This document shows positions 25,243 to 32,975 of a stretch of 64,000 nt of DNA, piece by piece. Location of the stretch: positions 5,270,001 to 5,334,000 of the forward strand of contig NZ_CP048405.1 of assembly GCF_014084125.1 (NCBI RefSeq), in the 5' to 3' direction. The translations under genes and the position numbers were made by a program. The stretch comes from Streptacidiphilus sp. PB12-B1b (GTDB lineage Bacteria > Actinomycetota > Actinomycetes > Streptomycetales > Streptomycetaceae). The notes beneath the pieces are model-generated. The model had not been told where the DNA came from, did not search any database, and worked only from the letters and a program-made list of their open reading frames with translations. Within the stretch, counting starts at the first letter, position 1; every line of letters starts with the position of its first letter.

Positions 25243-25509
25243 GTGGCCGAGAGCCGGGTGCGGGTGACCGCCAACAGTGAGACCTGCGTGACCAGCAGCC
25301 TGTGCGTCTACCGGGTGCCGGGCGTGTTCGACCAGGACCCGGAGGGCCGGGTGCTGGTCCTGGACGCCCACCCGTCGGCGGAGCTGGGCCGGGAGCTGCT
25401 GCGCGCCGAGCGCGGCTGCCCGACCCGGTCCATCACGGTCGAGGGGCTGGACCGGAGCGGCCTCGACGAGGCGGACGAGGGCACGGCCCGGGTGGAGGGC
25501 GCGGCCTGA
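25243..25509 (+). CDS. Ferredoxin, 3Fe-4S/4Fe-4S type
   Basis: An 88-residue small ferredoxin with the P450-partner Cys pattern: CVTSSLC, then a long spacer and GCPTRSI near residue 65. The block YRVPGVFDQDPEG is typical of Streptomyces P450 ferredoxins. GTG start; a second in-frame GTG lies five codons on. Three cluster-ligating cysteines in this pattern suggest a 3Fe-4S cluster. It is co-transcribed with P450 2 and may serve the other P450s too. Confidence 0.88.
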   Translation: MAESRVRVTANSETCVTSSLCVYRVPGVFDQDPEGRVLVLDAHPSAELGRELLRAERGCPTRSITVEGLDRSGLDEADEGTARVEGAA

Positions 25510-25527
25510 CCGGCGGGCCGGGCGCAT

Positions 25528-25565
25528 GCAGGCGGGGCACGGTCGGCCGACCGTGCCCCGCCTGC
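25528..25565. terminator. Bidirectional hairpin between ferredoxin and marR
   Basis: A perfect 38-base palindrome (two 19-base arms, no spacer) lies between the convergent ferredoxin and MarR genes. It should fold as a hairpin on either transcript. Confidence 0.65.
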
Positions 25566-25594
25566 GTGCGTACCCCGCCGCGCCCTGGCGCGGC

Positions 25595-26080
25595 TCAGTC
25601 GTCGCCGGCCAGCCGGGCGGCATGCTCCTGCTGCTGGCGGGTGGCGAAGCGCATGAAGTCGGACAGCCGGACCAGCGTCGCCGTGTCCAGCCGCCGCAGG
25701 TACTCGGCGCCCTCCTGGGCGATCGGCGCGAAGATCTCGTCGACCATCGCGTAGCCCTTGTCCGTCGGGTGCACCGTGACCCGGCGGCGGTCCTCGGTGG
25801 CCCGCACCCGGGTGACGAAGCCGGACCGTTCCAGCCGGTCGATGGCGGTGGTCACGCCGCCGGTGGTCAGCCCGGCCGCCGTCGCCAGCTCCCCCGGGCT
25901 CAGCGGCGTGGGCGAGAAGAGCAGCTCCAGGCAGCGCAGGTCGGTGCGGTTGAGCCCCAGACGGTCCGCGACGCGCTGGTCGAGACTGTCGCTCGAGCGC
26001 TGGAACTCCTGCATGACCTGCCCGAACTCCTCGATCAGCTGCTCATGGGCGTCGGCTTCGTCGACTGGTTCCGCAGCCAC
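25595..26080 (-). CDS. MarR-family transcriptional regulator
   Basis: A 161-residue MarR protein: a central winged helix (about 45-115) with LSPGELATAAGLTTGGVTTAI as helix-turn-helix and the wing motif VRATEDRRRVTV, flanked by dimerisation helices. MarR proteins usually repress a divergent operon and are released by a small ligand. Here the divergent genes encode an unknown protein and an FAD monooxygenase, which lack SARP boxes, so this pair probably forms a ligand-responsive sub-circuit (inference). Confidence 0.92.
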   Translation of the reverse strand: MAAEPVDEADAHEQLIEEFGQVMQEFQRSSDSLDQRVADRLGLNRTDLRCLELLFSPTPLSPGELATAAGLTTGGVTTAIDRLERSGFVTRVRATEDRRRVTVHPTDKGYAMVDEIFAPIAQEGAEYLRRLDTATLVRLSDFMRFATRQQQEHAARLAGDD

Positions 26081-26105
26081 GGCGGACCCCCTTCCTCGTT
26101 ATGTC

Positions 26106-26160
26106 TTGACATTCTAGCTATCAGGTTCCATAGTAGAGCCAGAGGTCGCTAGACAATCTA
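26106..26160 (+). promoter_or_regulatory. AT-rich divergent promoter with probable MarR operator
   Basis: The 131-base gap between marR and the next gene is strikingly AT-rich for this window. It contains TTGACA (26106-26111), 17 bases, then CATAGT (26129-26134), a fair sigma-70-type promoter, and the inverted repeat TAGACAATCTA (26150-26160), a plausible MarR operator. No SARP heptamer array in 11-bp register is present. Confidence 0.5.
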
Positions 26161-26211
26161 ACGACTAGATTTCGAACTGACTCGAGATCATAGAACAAGG
26201 AGATCCCTCCC

Positions 26212-26799
26212 ATGCCGAACTTCACCAAGGGCGCGGCCCGCATCGTCTTCGCCCAGGGCGTCCACAACCTGACCCTCGACTCCGCCAACACCACCGGGGA
26301 GCTCATCACCGCCAAGTTCGGCGGCCCCGAGCCCACCGTCACCACCACCGACGACGGCACCGTGACCATCACCCGTCGCGGCGCCCAGCACCCCTTCGAC
26401 TGGGTGCGCCGGACCGCCGTGGTCTCGCTCAACCCGGGCGTCGCCTGGGACATCGAGATCCGCGGGGTCGCCACCCAGGTCGAGGCCGACCTCACCGGCC
26501 TGCGGCTACGCTCGATCACCGTCACCGAGGGCTGCACCGAGGCCCGGTTCCAGCTGCCCCCGACCGACGTCCCGGTGCCGGTGCACTTCGGGTCGGGCGT
26601 CCGCAAGGTCACCCTGCTGCGGCCGCCGGAGACCTACGCCGCGCTACGCGCCCAGAAGGGCCTCACCAGCCTCTCGCTGGACGGCGAGTGGATCGGGACG
26701 CTGGCCTCGGCCGACTGGCGCAGCGCCGGGCCGCAGGGCGCCACCGGGGGCTACGAGATCACCCTCGCCTCCGGCAGCAACCACCTCACCATCGCCTGA
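26212..26799 (+). CDS. Protein of unknown function, probable beta-rich fold
   Basis: A 195-residue protein starting MPNFTKGAARIVFAQG, with good GGAGA upstream of the ATG. It has no signal peptide or membrane segment. The sequence alternates short beta-strand-like segments rich in Thr, Val and Gly (LTLDSANTTGELITAKF, TVTITRRG, ITVTEGCTEARF), reminiscent of the DUF4097/beta-solenoid type. No catalytic motif is recognised. It is first in an operon with an FAD monooxygenase 94 bases downstream, under the divergent MarR regulator. It could be a ligand-binding or sensing partner; function unknown. Confidence 0.75.
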   Translation: MPNFTKGAARIVFAQGVHNLTLDSANTTGELITAKFGGPEPTVTTTDDGTVTITRRGAQHPFDWVRRTAVVSLNPGVAWDIEIRGVATQVEADLTGLRLRSITVTEGCTEARFQLPPTDVPVPVHFGSGVRKVTLLRPPETYAALRAQKGLTSLSLDGEWIGTLASADWRSAGPQGATGGYEITLASGSNHLTIA

Positions 26800-26893
26800 C
26801 GCCGGCCGTACCCCGGCGCCACCCGCACCTGCTCCGCCGGCCGGGCCGTCGGTCCGGCCGGAACCGGCACCACCCTCTCGACAGGACACCAGC

Positions 26894-28249
26894 ATGAGCA
26901 CCGCACCCCTCCACGTCATCATCATCGGCGCCGGCTACGGCGGCCTGACCCTCGCGCACGGGCTGCGCCGGGCCGGCATCTCCTTCGCGGTGTACGAGAA
27001 GCAGCGCAGCCGCACCGACGGCCTCTACGGCTACCGGGTCGGCATCGACCCCACCGGCAACCGGGCGCTCAAGGAGTGCCTGCCGCCCGAGCTGTTCGAG
27101 ACCTTCCTGGCCACCTGCGCCCGCACGCCCCGGTACTTCAACGTGCTGACCGAGAAGAAGAAGAAGACCGCCGCCATCCCGCTGCGCGGCGACGCCGACC
27201 TCATCAACTCCGAGCGCTCCGTCTCCCGGCAGACCCTGCGCCAGCTGCTGCTCACCGGGCTGACCGACCAGGTGCACTTCAACAAGGAGTTCACCCATTA
27301 CGAGCAGCAGGTGGACGGCACCGTCACGGCGTTCTTCGCCGACGGCAGCTCGGCCACCGGCGACGTCCTGGTCGCCGCGGACGGCGCGCACTCCGCGGTG
27401 CGCGCCCAGTACCTGCCGCACGCGGTGCTCAAGCCCGCGGGGATCATCACCATCGGCGCCAAGGTCCCGATGAGCCGGGAGGCGCTGGAACTGCTGCCCT
27501 ACGAGTCGCAGCAGGGCCTGTCCCTGGTCTTCGCCCCCAAGGGCTTCATGTGCATCTGGCACGTGATGGAGTTCAAGTGGGACGAGCGGGGCGGCATCAA
27601 GGACAGCGTCGCCGGGAACGACGCCGAACTGCTCAAGGCCTGGCCGGGCATGCTCTTCGACAACACCAGGGACTACATCTCCTGGGGGCTGTGGGCCTCC
27701 GACGACAAGTTCCCGGAGAACGTGATGGAGCTGCGCGGCCAGCAACTGGTCGACCTGGCCCTGGAACTGACCCCCAACTGGCACAAGGACTTCCGGCGCC
27801 TGTTCGAAATGGCCGACCCGACCACCGCGTTCCCGCTCCGGATCGCCACCTCGGAGCCGGTCCCGGCCTGGAAGACCAGCACCATCACCCTGCTCGGCGA
27901 CGCCATCCACACCATGACGCCCGGCCAGGGCGTGGGGGCGAACACCTCGCTGCGGGACGCCATGCTGCTCTCCCGGGCGCTGACCTCGGTGCGGGCCGAC
28001 CGGGTGGACCTGATCCCGGCCATCGCCGGCTACGAGGCGGAGATGATCCCCTACGGCTTCGCCAGGGTCGCCGACTCCCTCGCCGAGAACGGCACCTCCG
28101 GCAACGACCCGCTGCACAAGCCGGTCATCGGCCGTGCGGTGCTCGGCGCCAGCAGGGCCTACTTCAAGGCGGTCGACAAGATTCCGTCGCTGCAGCGGAA
28201 GTTCCTCGACGACCTCTACACCTACCGGGGTGCGGAGGAGAGCGTCTGA
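26894..28249 (+). CDS. FAD-dependent monooxygenase (A)
   Basis: A 451-residue class A flavoprotein monooxygenase. Motifs: VIIIGAGYGGLTLAHGL (ADP binding), VLVAADGAHSAVR (the DG motif), LLGDAIHTMTPGQGVGANT (the GD motif). It is closely related to monooxygenase B at 38590-39939, sharing long blocks such as GYRVGIDP and KEFTHYEQ. Such enzymes hydroxylate aromatic or enolic substrates using NAD(P)H. Unlike B it is controlled from the MarR-linked promoter and follows the unknown gene. It could be a tailoring enzyme or inactivate a pathway compound. Confidence 0.9.
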   Translation: MSTAPLHVIIIGAGYGGLTLAHGLRRAGISFAVYEKQRSRTDGLYGYRVGIDPTGNRALKECLPPELFETFLATCARTPRYFNVLTEKKKKTAAIPLRGDADLINSERSVSRQTLRQLLLTGLTDQVHFNKEFTHYEQQVDGTVTAFFADGSSATGDVLVAADGAHSAVRAQYLPHAVLKPAGIITIGAKVPMSREALELLPYESQQGLSLVFAPKGFMCIWHVMEFKWDERGGIKDSVAGNDAELLKAWPGMLFDNTRDYISWGLWASDDKFPENVMELRGQQLVDLALELTPNWHKDFRRLFEMADPTTAFPLRIATSEPVPAWKTSTITLLGDAIHTMTPGQGVGANTSLRDAMLLSRALTSVRADRVDLIPAIAGYEAEMIPYGFARVADSLAENGTSGNDPLHKPVIGRAVLGASRAYFKAVDKIPSLQRKFLDDLYTYRGAEESV

Positions 28250-28288
28250 TCCGGCGCGGCAGTCGCACGGGCCGCGGGCCCGGTCCGG

Positions 28289-29968
28289 TCAGTCCCTGGC
28301 CGGGCCGGGTCCGTCCTCCATGTCGGAGGCGGCGCCCGGGGCGCTGGACGGCGGCAGCAGCCGGATCAGCAGCAGGGCGACCAGGAACGCGGCCACCGGG
28401 TACCAGAGGCCGGTGCCGGCGGCGTCCCCGAAGTCCGTCCGCAGCGCGGTCGTGACCGAGCGGGCCACCAGCGGTTCCGCCGCCGGACCGGCCAGGCAGT
28501 CGGCCGGGAGCCGGTAGGGGTCGAGCGAGTCGGCCCGGTCGTGCACACAGCGGTCGAAGGCGGCGCCGTCGGCGGCGGCCGGTCCGGGCGCGACGCCCGC
28601 CGAGCGCAGCGCGGCGCCGAGCCGCGGCTGCTCGGCCCGGGCGTGGGCGGCGCCGCCGGCCGCGACCTGGCCGAAGAAGATCAGCCCGATCACGCCGATG
28701 CCGATCGCCGAGGACAGGTACACCACGGCGTTGGCCACGCCCGCGCCGCCGCCCGCGTCACGGCGCGGGATGCCGGACAGCACCAGGTCGATCAGGATCG
28801 GCACCACCAGGCCCAGGCCCAGGCCGATCACCGTCAGCCAGCCGAAGAGCGGCCAGAACCGGAGGTCGTCATGGGCCATGGAGCGGCCGAGCGCGGCCGA
28901 GCCGACCGCCACCACCAGGCACCCGGCGGTCAGCAGGCGGCGGCCGAACCTCTGCGCCAGCCCGACCACCGGCCCGCCCAGCAGGCCCAGGCCCAGCACC
29001 CAGCCGATGGTCGCCTCGCCGGTGCGCAGCGCGGGCCAGCCCAGGCCCACCTGGGTCTCCCAGATCACGATCATCTGCTCGGCGCAGATGCCGGAGTACA
29101 CCAGCAGCAGCAGGGCGATCCCGGCCATGAAGACCCGGCTGCGGAACAGCGTGGGCGGCACCAGCGCCGCAGGCCCCGTCCGGTGCTGGTGCCGGACGAA
29201 GAGCAGCCCGGTCGGCAGGGCGGCGACCAGGGCGGCGATCATCCAGACCGGCCATCCGGCCGCCCGACCCTGCTGCAGCGGGTAGATGACCAGCACCGAC
29301 AGCAGGGCCACCAGCAGCACCCCGACCGGGTCCAGGCCCGCCCCCCGGTCGGAGCGGTACTCCGGCAGCAGCAGGGCGGTGCCCGCCACCACCAGGATCC
29401 CGACCGGCACGTTGACCAGGAAGATCGCCCGCCAGCCCAGGCCGAAGACGTTGTCGGTGGTCAGCACGCCGCCCAGGACGGGCCCGCTGAGCTGCGCCAG
29501 GTTGAGCACGGTGCCGTAGGCGGCGAGGGCCGGCCCGCGCCGGGCGGCCGGGAAGAGCACCTGCAGCACGGCCAGGACCTGGGGGACCATCAACGCGCCG
29601 AAGCCGCCCTGGACGAACCGGGCGGCGATCAGGGCCCCGGCCGAGGGGGCGAGCGCGCAGGCGGCGGAGGTGAGGGTGAAGCCGGTGACGCCGATCTGGA
29701 AGACCCGCTTGCGCCCGTACAGGTCGCCCAGCCGTCCGCCGGGGATCAGCATCACCGCGAAGGCCAGGGCGTAGGCGGCGACGAACCACTGGGCGGTGTC
29801 GTAGTCGGCGTGCAGGCTGCGCTGGACCGAGGGCACCGCGACGCTCACGATGCCCAGGTCGATCATGTCCATGAAGGAGGCGAAGAGCACCACCGCGAAG
29901 GTGCACCAGGCACGCCTCGGTGACAGCTCCTCGGATCCGAGAGTGGTGCTCGTTGCGGTCGTACTCAT
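28289..29968 (-). CDS. MFS drug exporter, 14-TM DHA2/EmrB-QacA type
   Basis: A 559-residue membrane protein with about 14 hydrophobic segments. Motif A-like GGRLGDLYGRKRVF and the motif C region GPVLGGVLT are present. The start MSTTATSTTL has GAGGAAG upstream and is preferred over an ATG five codons earlier. It lies downstream of the asparagine-synthetase homologue in the same direction, with a hairpin between them. Likely role: proton-driven export of the product, giving self-resistance. Confidence 0.92.
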   Translation of the reverse strand: MSTTATSTTLGSEELSPRRAWCTFAVVLFASFMDMIDLGIVSVAVPSVQRSLHADYDTAQWFVAAYALAFAVMLIPGGRLGDLYGRKRVFQIGVTGFTLTSAACALAPSAGALIAARFVQGGFGALMVPQVLAVLQVLFPAARRGPALAAYGTVLNLAQLSGPVLGGVLTTDNVFGLGWRAIFLVNVPVGILVVAGTALLLPEYRSDRGAGLDPVGVLLVALLSVLVIYPLQQGRAAGWPVWMIAALVAALPTGLLFVRHQHRTGPAALVPPTLFRSRVFMAGIALLLLVYSGICAEQMIVIWETQVGLGWPALRTGEATIGWVLGLGLLGGPVVGLAQRFGRRLLTAGCLVVAVGSAALGRSMAHDDLRFWPLFGWLTVIGLGLGLVVPILIDLVLSGIPRRDAGGGAGVANAVVYLSSAIGIGVIGLIFFGQVAAGGAAHARAEQPRLGAALRSAGVAPGPAAADGAAFDRCVHDRADSLDPYRLPADCLAGPAAEPLVARSVTTALRTDFGDAAGTGLWYPVAAFLVALLLIRLLPPSSAPGAASDMEDGPGPARD

Positions 29969-30009
29969 CGCGGTCTTCCTCACAGGGCCCGTCCGGATCG
30001 GACCCCGGG

Positions 30010-30052
30010 CGGGCTCGGCGGGTTCCGGGGTGGTGCGGGCCCGCCGAGCCCG
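30010..30052 (-). terminator. Hairpin between asparagine-synthetase homologue and MFS gene
   Basis: 13-bp inverted repeat (30010-30022 with 30040-30052), loop of 17 bases, just past the stop of the asnB-like gene. It could terminate or attenuate read-through into the exporter. Confidence 0.5.
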
Positions 30053-30067
30053 GGCGCTGACGCCGGG

Positions 30068-31927
30068 TCAGACGTCGATCTCCACGCCGTAGTGCCGCAG
30101 CCAGAAGTCGAAGCCGAGGGCCATCTCGATGTTCGAGCGGCTGTGCCACTCGTGGGCCACCCCGGTCGGGTCCTTGACGGCCTGCCAGGCCGCCTCGACG
30201 TCGAGGAACGGCAGGATCGGCGAGTTCGAGTCGGACAGCACGGCGCTGAACTCGCGGTGCAGGGCCTGGGTGTAGGTCGGGTCCTGGGTCACCGGGTAGG
30301 GGCTCTTGGGCCGGTCCAGGATCGACTTGGGCAGCAGGTCCTTGGTGGCCGCGCGGAGCAGGCTCTTCTCCCGGCCGTCGAAGATCTTGTACTCCCAGGG
30401 GGTGTTGTAGACGTACTCGACCAGCCGGTGGTCGCAGAACGGCACCCGGGTCTCCAGGCTGGAGGCCATCGCCAGGCGGTCGCCGCGGTCCAGCAGCATC
30501 GGGAGCCAGCGCGACAGGTGGGCGTAGCTCAGCTCACGCATCCGGTGCTCGCGCGGGCTCTCGCCGTCCTGGTGCGGGGTCTCCGCGCGGGTCTGCCGGT
30601 AGTTGTCCGCGTAGTAGCCGTACATGTCCAGCTTGTCCAGGAAGCCCGCGCCGAACAGGCCCCGGCCCTGGCCGTTGCGGCTGCCCTGCTGCCGCTTCTC
30701 CGCCGCGATCCAGGGGAAGGTGTCCAGGCCCACCAGCTCCTCGTCGTGCAGCCACTTGAAGCCGCCGAAGATCTCGTCGGCGGTCTCGCCGGTGAGCGCC
30801 ACCGTGGAGTGCTCGCGGGTGGCCCGCAGCATCAGGTAGAGCGAGGTGTCCATGTCGCCGAGCATGGTCGGCATGTCCTGGGCGATGATGGCGGCCTCGC
30901 GGGCCGCCGGGTCGATCAGGTCCGCCGTGCCCAGCACGATGTCGGTGTGGTCGGCGCCGACGTGGCGGGCGAGTTCGGCCGCGTAGGGGGCGTCCGGGGT
31001 GTCCCGCTGGTCGTCGGGGCGGAAGTTCTCGCTGTAGCCGACGAAGGTCGCGGTGATGGTGCGGACCGCCTCGTCCCCGGCCTCGGCCCGGGCGATCGCC
31101 GCGAGCGCGGTGATCGAGCTGGAGTCGATGCCGCCGGACAGCGCCGTGCACAGCGGCACGTCGGCCACCAGCTCGCGGGTGACGATCTCCTCCAGCATGC
31201 CGCGCACGGTGGCGATGGTGGTGTCCAGGTCGTCGGTGTGCTCGCGCGCCTCCAGCGCCCAGTAGCGGCGCAGCTTCGCGCCCTTGCGCCCGATGGTCAG
31301 GGTGTGGCCCGGGGGCAGCTCGCGCAGCTCCCGGAAGACGCTCTGGCCGGCGACCTTCGCGGTGGAGAACAGCTCGCGCAGGCCGTCCGCGTCCACGGTG
31401 GCCTTCACCAGCGGGTTGGCGAACAGCGCCTTGGGCTCGGAGCCGAACAGCAGGCCCTCGGGGAGCGCCTTGTAGAACAGCGGCTTGATGCCCATGCGGT
31501 CGCGGATCAGCACCAGTTCCTCGGTGCGCTGGTCCCAGACCGCGAAGGCGAACATGCCCTCGAGCCGGAGCGCGCAGTCCACGCCCCATTCCAGGTAGGA
31601 GCGCAGGACCACCTCGGTGTCGCTGCGGGTGCGGAACCGGTGGCCGCGCCCCTCCAGCTCGGACCGCAGCTGCTTGAAGTTGTAGACCTCGCCGCTGTAG
31701 GTGAGGACGGCGGTGGTGCGGCCGTTGTCCTCGGCCGCCATCGGCTGCACGCCGCCGGCCAGGTCGATGATCGAGTTGCGGGTGTGGCCCAGGGCCGCGT
31801 GGGGGGCCACCCACACGCCTCGGGCGTCCGGGCCGCGCTTGCCCAGGCTGTCGGTCATGGCGTCGATGGTGAGCCGTTCCTCGGTCAGATCGCGCCCGAA
31901 ATCCACCCAGCCGGCGATACCGCACAT
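30068..31927 (-). CDS. Asparagine-synthetase-like amidotransferase
   Basis: A 619-residue AsnB-type enzyme. An N-terminal Ntn glutaminase domain (MCGIAGWVD, with Cys2 as nucleophile) is followed by the ATP-pyrophosphatase synthetase domain with the P-loop LSGGIDSSS. Both active sites look complete. GAGGAG precedes the ATG. In specialised metabolism such proteins amidate carboxylates or form amide bonds with other amines. The SARP-box promoter upstream ties it to the cluster rather than to housekeeping asparagine supply. With a hydrazine pathway nearby, hydrazide formation is a possible alternative to simple amidation (inference). Confidence 0.9.
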   Translation of the reverse strand: MCGIAGWVDFGRDLTEERLTIDAMTDSLGKRGPDARGVWVAPHAALGHTRNSIIDLAGGVQPMAAEDNGRTTAVLTYSGEVYNFKQLRSELEGRGHRFRTRSDTEVVLRSYLEWGVDCALRLEGMFAFAVWDQRTEELVLIRDRMGIKPLFYKALPEGLLFGSEPKALFANPLVKATVDADGLRELFSTAKVAGQSVFRELRELPPGHTLTIGRKGAKLRRYWALEAREHTDDLDTTIATVRGMLEEIVTRELVADVPLCTALSGGIDSSSITALAAIARAEAGDEAVRTITATFVGYSENFRPDDQRDTPDAPYAAELARHVGADHTDIVLGTADLIDPAAREAAIIAQDMPTMLGDMDTSLYLMLRATREHSTVALTGETADEIFGGFKWLHDEELVGLDTFPWIAAEKRQQGSRNGQGRGLFGAGFLDKLDMYGYYADNYRQTRAETPHQDGESPREHRMRELSYAHLSRWLPMLLDRGDRLAMASSLETRVPFCDHRLVEYVYNTPWEYKIFDGREKSLLRAATKDLLPKSILDRPKSPYPVTQDPTYTQALHREFSAVLSDSNSPILPFLDVEAAWQAVKDPTGVAHEWHSRSNIEMALGFDFWLRHYGVEIDV

Positions 31928-32034
31928 ACGAAACTCCTCTGTTCATCTCGGTCTTGGAGATGTCCGGACCATCCGAGCACCCCTGCGGAACCCGTGGCCG
32001 GGACGCCTGCTGCGACCTGCCGCGATGCCCCGCC

Positions 32035-32077
32035 AGCCTGGAACACCGGTCTGGACACCGGCTCAAGCCGCACTCGA
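32035..32077 (-). promoter_or_regulatory. SARP-box promoter of the asparagine-synthetase homologue
   Basis: Leftward heptamers TCGAGTG (32071-32077), TTGAGCC (32060-32066) and TCCAGAC (32049-32055) at 11-bp spacing, then 8 bp to CAGGCT (32035-32040) as the -10. Confidence 0.62.
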
Positions 32078-32086
32078 CTGCGGGTC

Positions 32087-32797
32087 TCAGAACGGCCAGG
32101 ACTGGAGCTGCCAGGCGGCGTCGACGAAGGCCCACTCGTAGCGGACCGCCAGCTCGGCGTGGCGGACCAGCTCCGCGCGCTCGGCCGCCGAACTCCCCGC
32201 CGCCACCTCCTCGGCGAGGTCGAGGAACTCCCCCAGCATCCCCCGGTAGAACTCGCCCGGGTGGGCCTTCTCGACCTCCTCCGCGTAGCGCGAGAAGGGG
32301 TCGTGCCTGACCAGCAGGTCGTCCGTGACCAGCATGTAGAGCCACGCCGACGGGAGCACCGCGCCCACCCCCGCCGCCAGCGAGGTCGAGGAGGCGGCGG
32401 TCAGGAAGTTCGCGTACGCCAGCGTCGCCGGGGCGGGCGCCGGGGCGGCGGGTCCGGTCGGCAGCGGCAGGCCGAGCCTGGCCGCCGTCTTGGCGAAGCC
32501 GTCCAGCCTGACCTCCGCGTCCTCCAGGGCGCTGGTCGCCATCCGGCTCAGCACCCGGGCCTGGTTGCCGTTGCGGGCGAGGGCGGAGCAGCGGGCCTGC
32601 GCCCGGCCGTAGCTGGGCAGCAGGTGGCAGGAGTCCTGAAGGGTGAAGTGGACGAGGGACCGGCCCGGCAGCGTGCCGTCGCACAGACCCGTGTAGTAGG
32701 GGTGCGTGCAGATGCGCCGGGCGCCCTCGGCCACGAACCCGCCGAGCTCCTCCCGCAGTGCCGTGCCGGCCGGTCCGGCCGGGATGGGAATCACCAT
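32087..32797 (-). CDS. TenA-like (thiaminase II family) protein with altered active site
   Basis: A 236-residue all-helical protein of the TenA/PqqC/heme-oxygenase-like fold (CTHPYYTGLCDG, HFTLQDSCHLL, HPGEFYRGMLGEF). In true TenA the catalytic cysteine sits in LPCxWxY; here the segment reads LPSAWLYM, so the nucleophile is Ser. It is therefore unlikely to hydrolyse thiamine products and is more likely repurposed for the cluster's chemistry. No ribosome binding site is visible; the SARP promoter's -10 lies only 8 bases upstream of the ATG, so the mRNA may be leaderless. It is divergent from the glycosyltransferase. Confidence 0.78.
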   Translation of the reverse strand: MVIPIPAGPAGTALREELGGFVAEGARRICTHPYYTGLCDGTLPGRSLVHFTLQDSCHLLPSYGRAQARCSALARNGNQARVLSRMATSALEDAEVRLDGFAKTAARLGLPLPTGPAAPAPAPATLAYANFLTAASSTSLAAGVGAVLPSAWLYMLVTDDLLVRHDPFSRYAEEVEKAHPGEFYRGMLGEFLDLAEEVAAGSSAAERAELVRHAELAVRYEWAFVDAAWQLQSWPF

Positions 32798-32804
32798 GCT
32801 GCGG

Positions 32805-32836
32805 AGGGTTCCGTGTGCTGCTCGATCCCCGCTCGA
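32805..32836 (-). promoter_or_regulatory. SARP-box promoter of the TenA-like gene
   Basis: Leftward heptamers TCGAGCG (32830-32836) and TCGAGCA (32819-32825), 11 bp apart, then 8 bp to AACCCT (32805-32810). Transcription would start at about the ATG (32797). The opposite strand reads TCGATCC/TCGAACC in the same register but has no -10 at 8 bp. Confidence 0.6.
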
Positions 32837-32975
32837 ACCGGGGTGGTCCTGCACCCGGCCGTCCGCTCTCAAGCGGCCCTCAAGGGAAAGACAGGGCCCG
32901 CCCGACAGGGTGGCGGACGGCAGCCGCCCAGCCGGGCGGCGGCACGCCGGATCGGTGAGAGGTTTGGGGCGAGAC

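Noticed and set aside
26166-26183. TCGA repeats just upstream of the unknown gene at 26212
   Set aside because: The two TCGA cores are 10 bp apart, not 11, and sit too close to the start codon with no downstream -10, so I do not count them as a SARP site.
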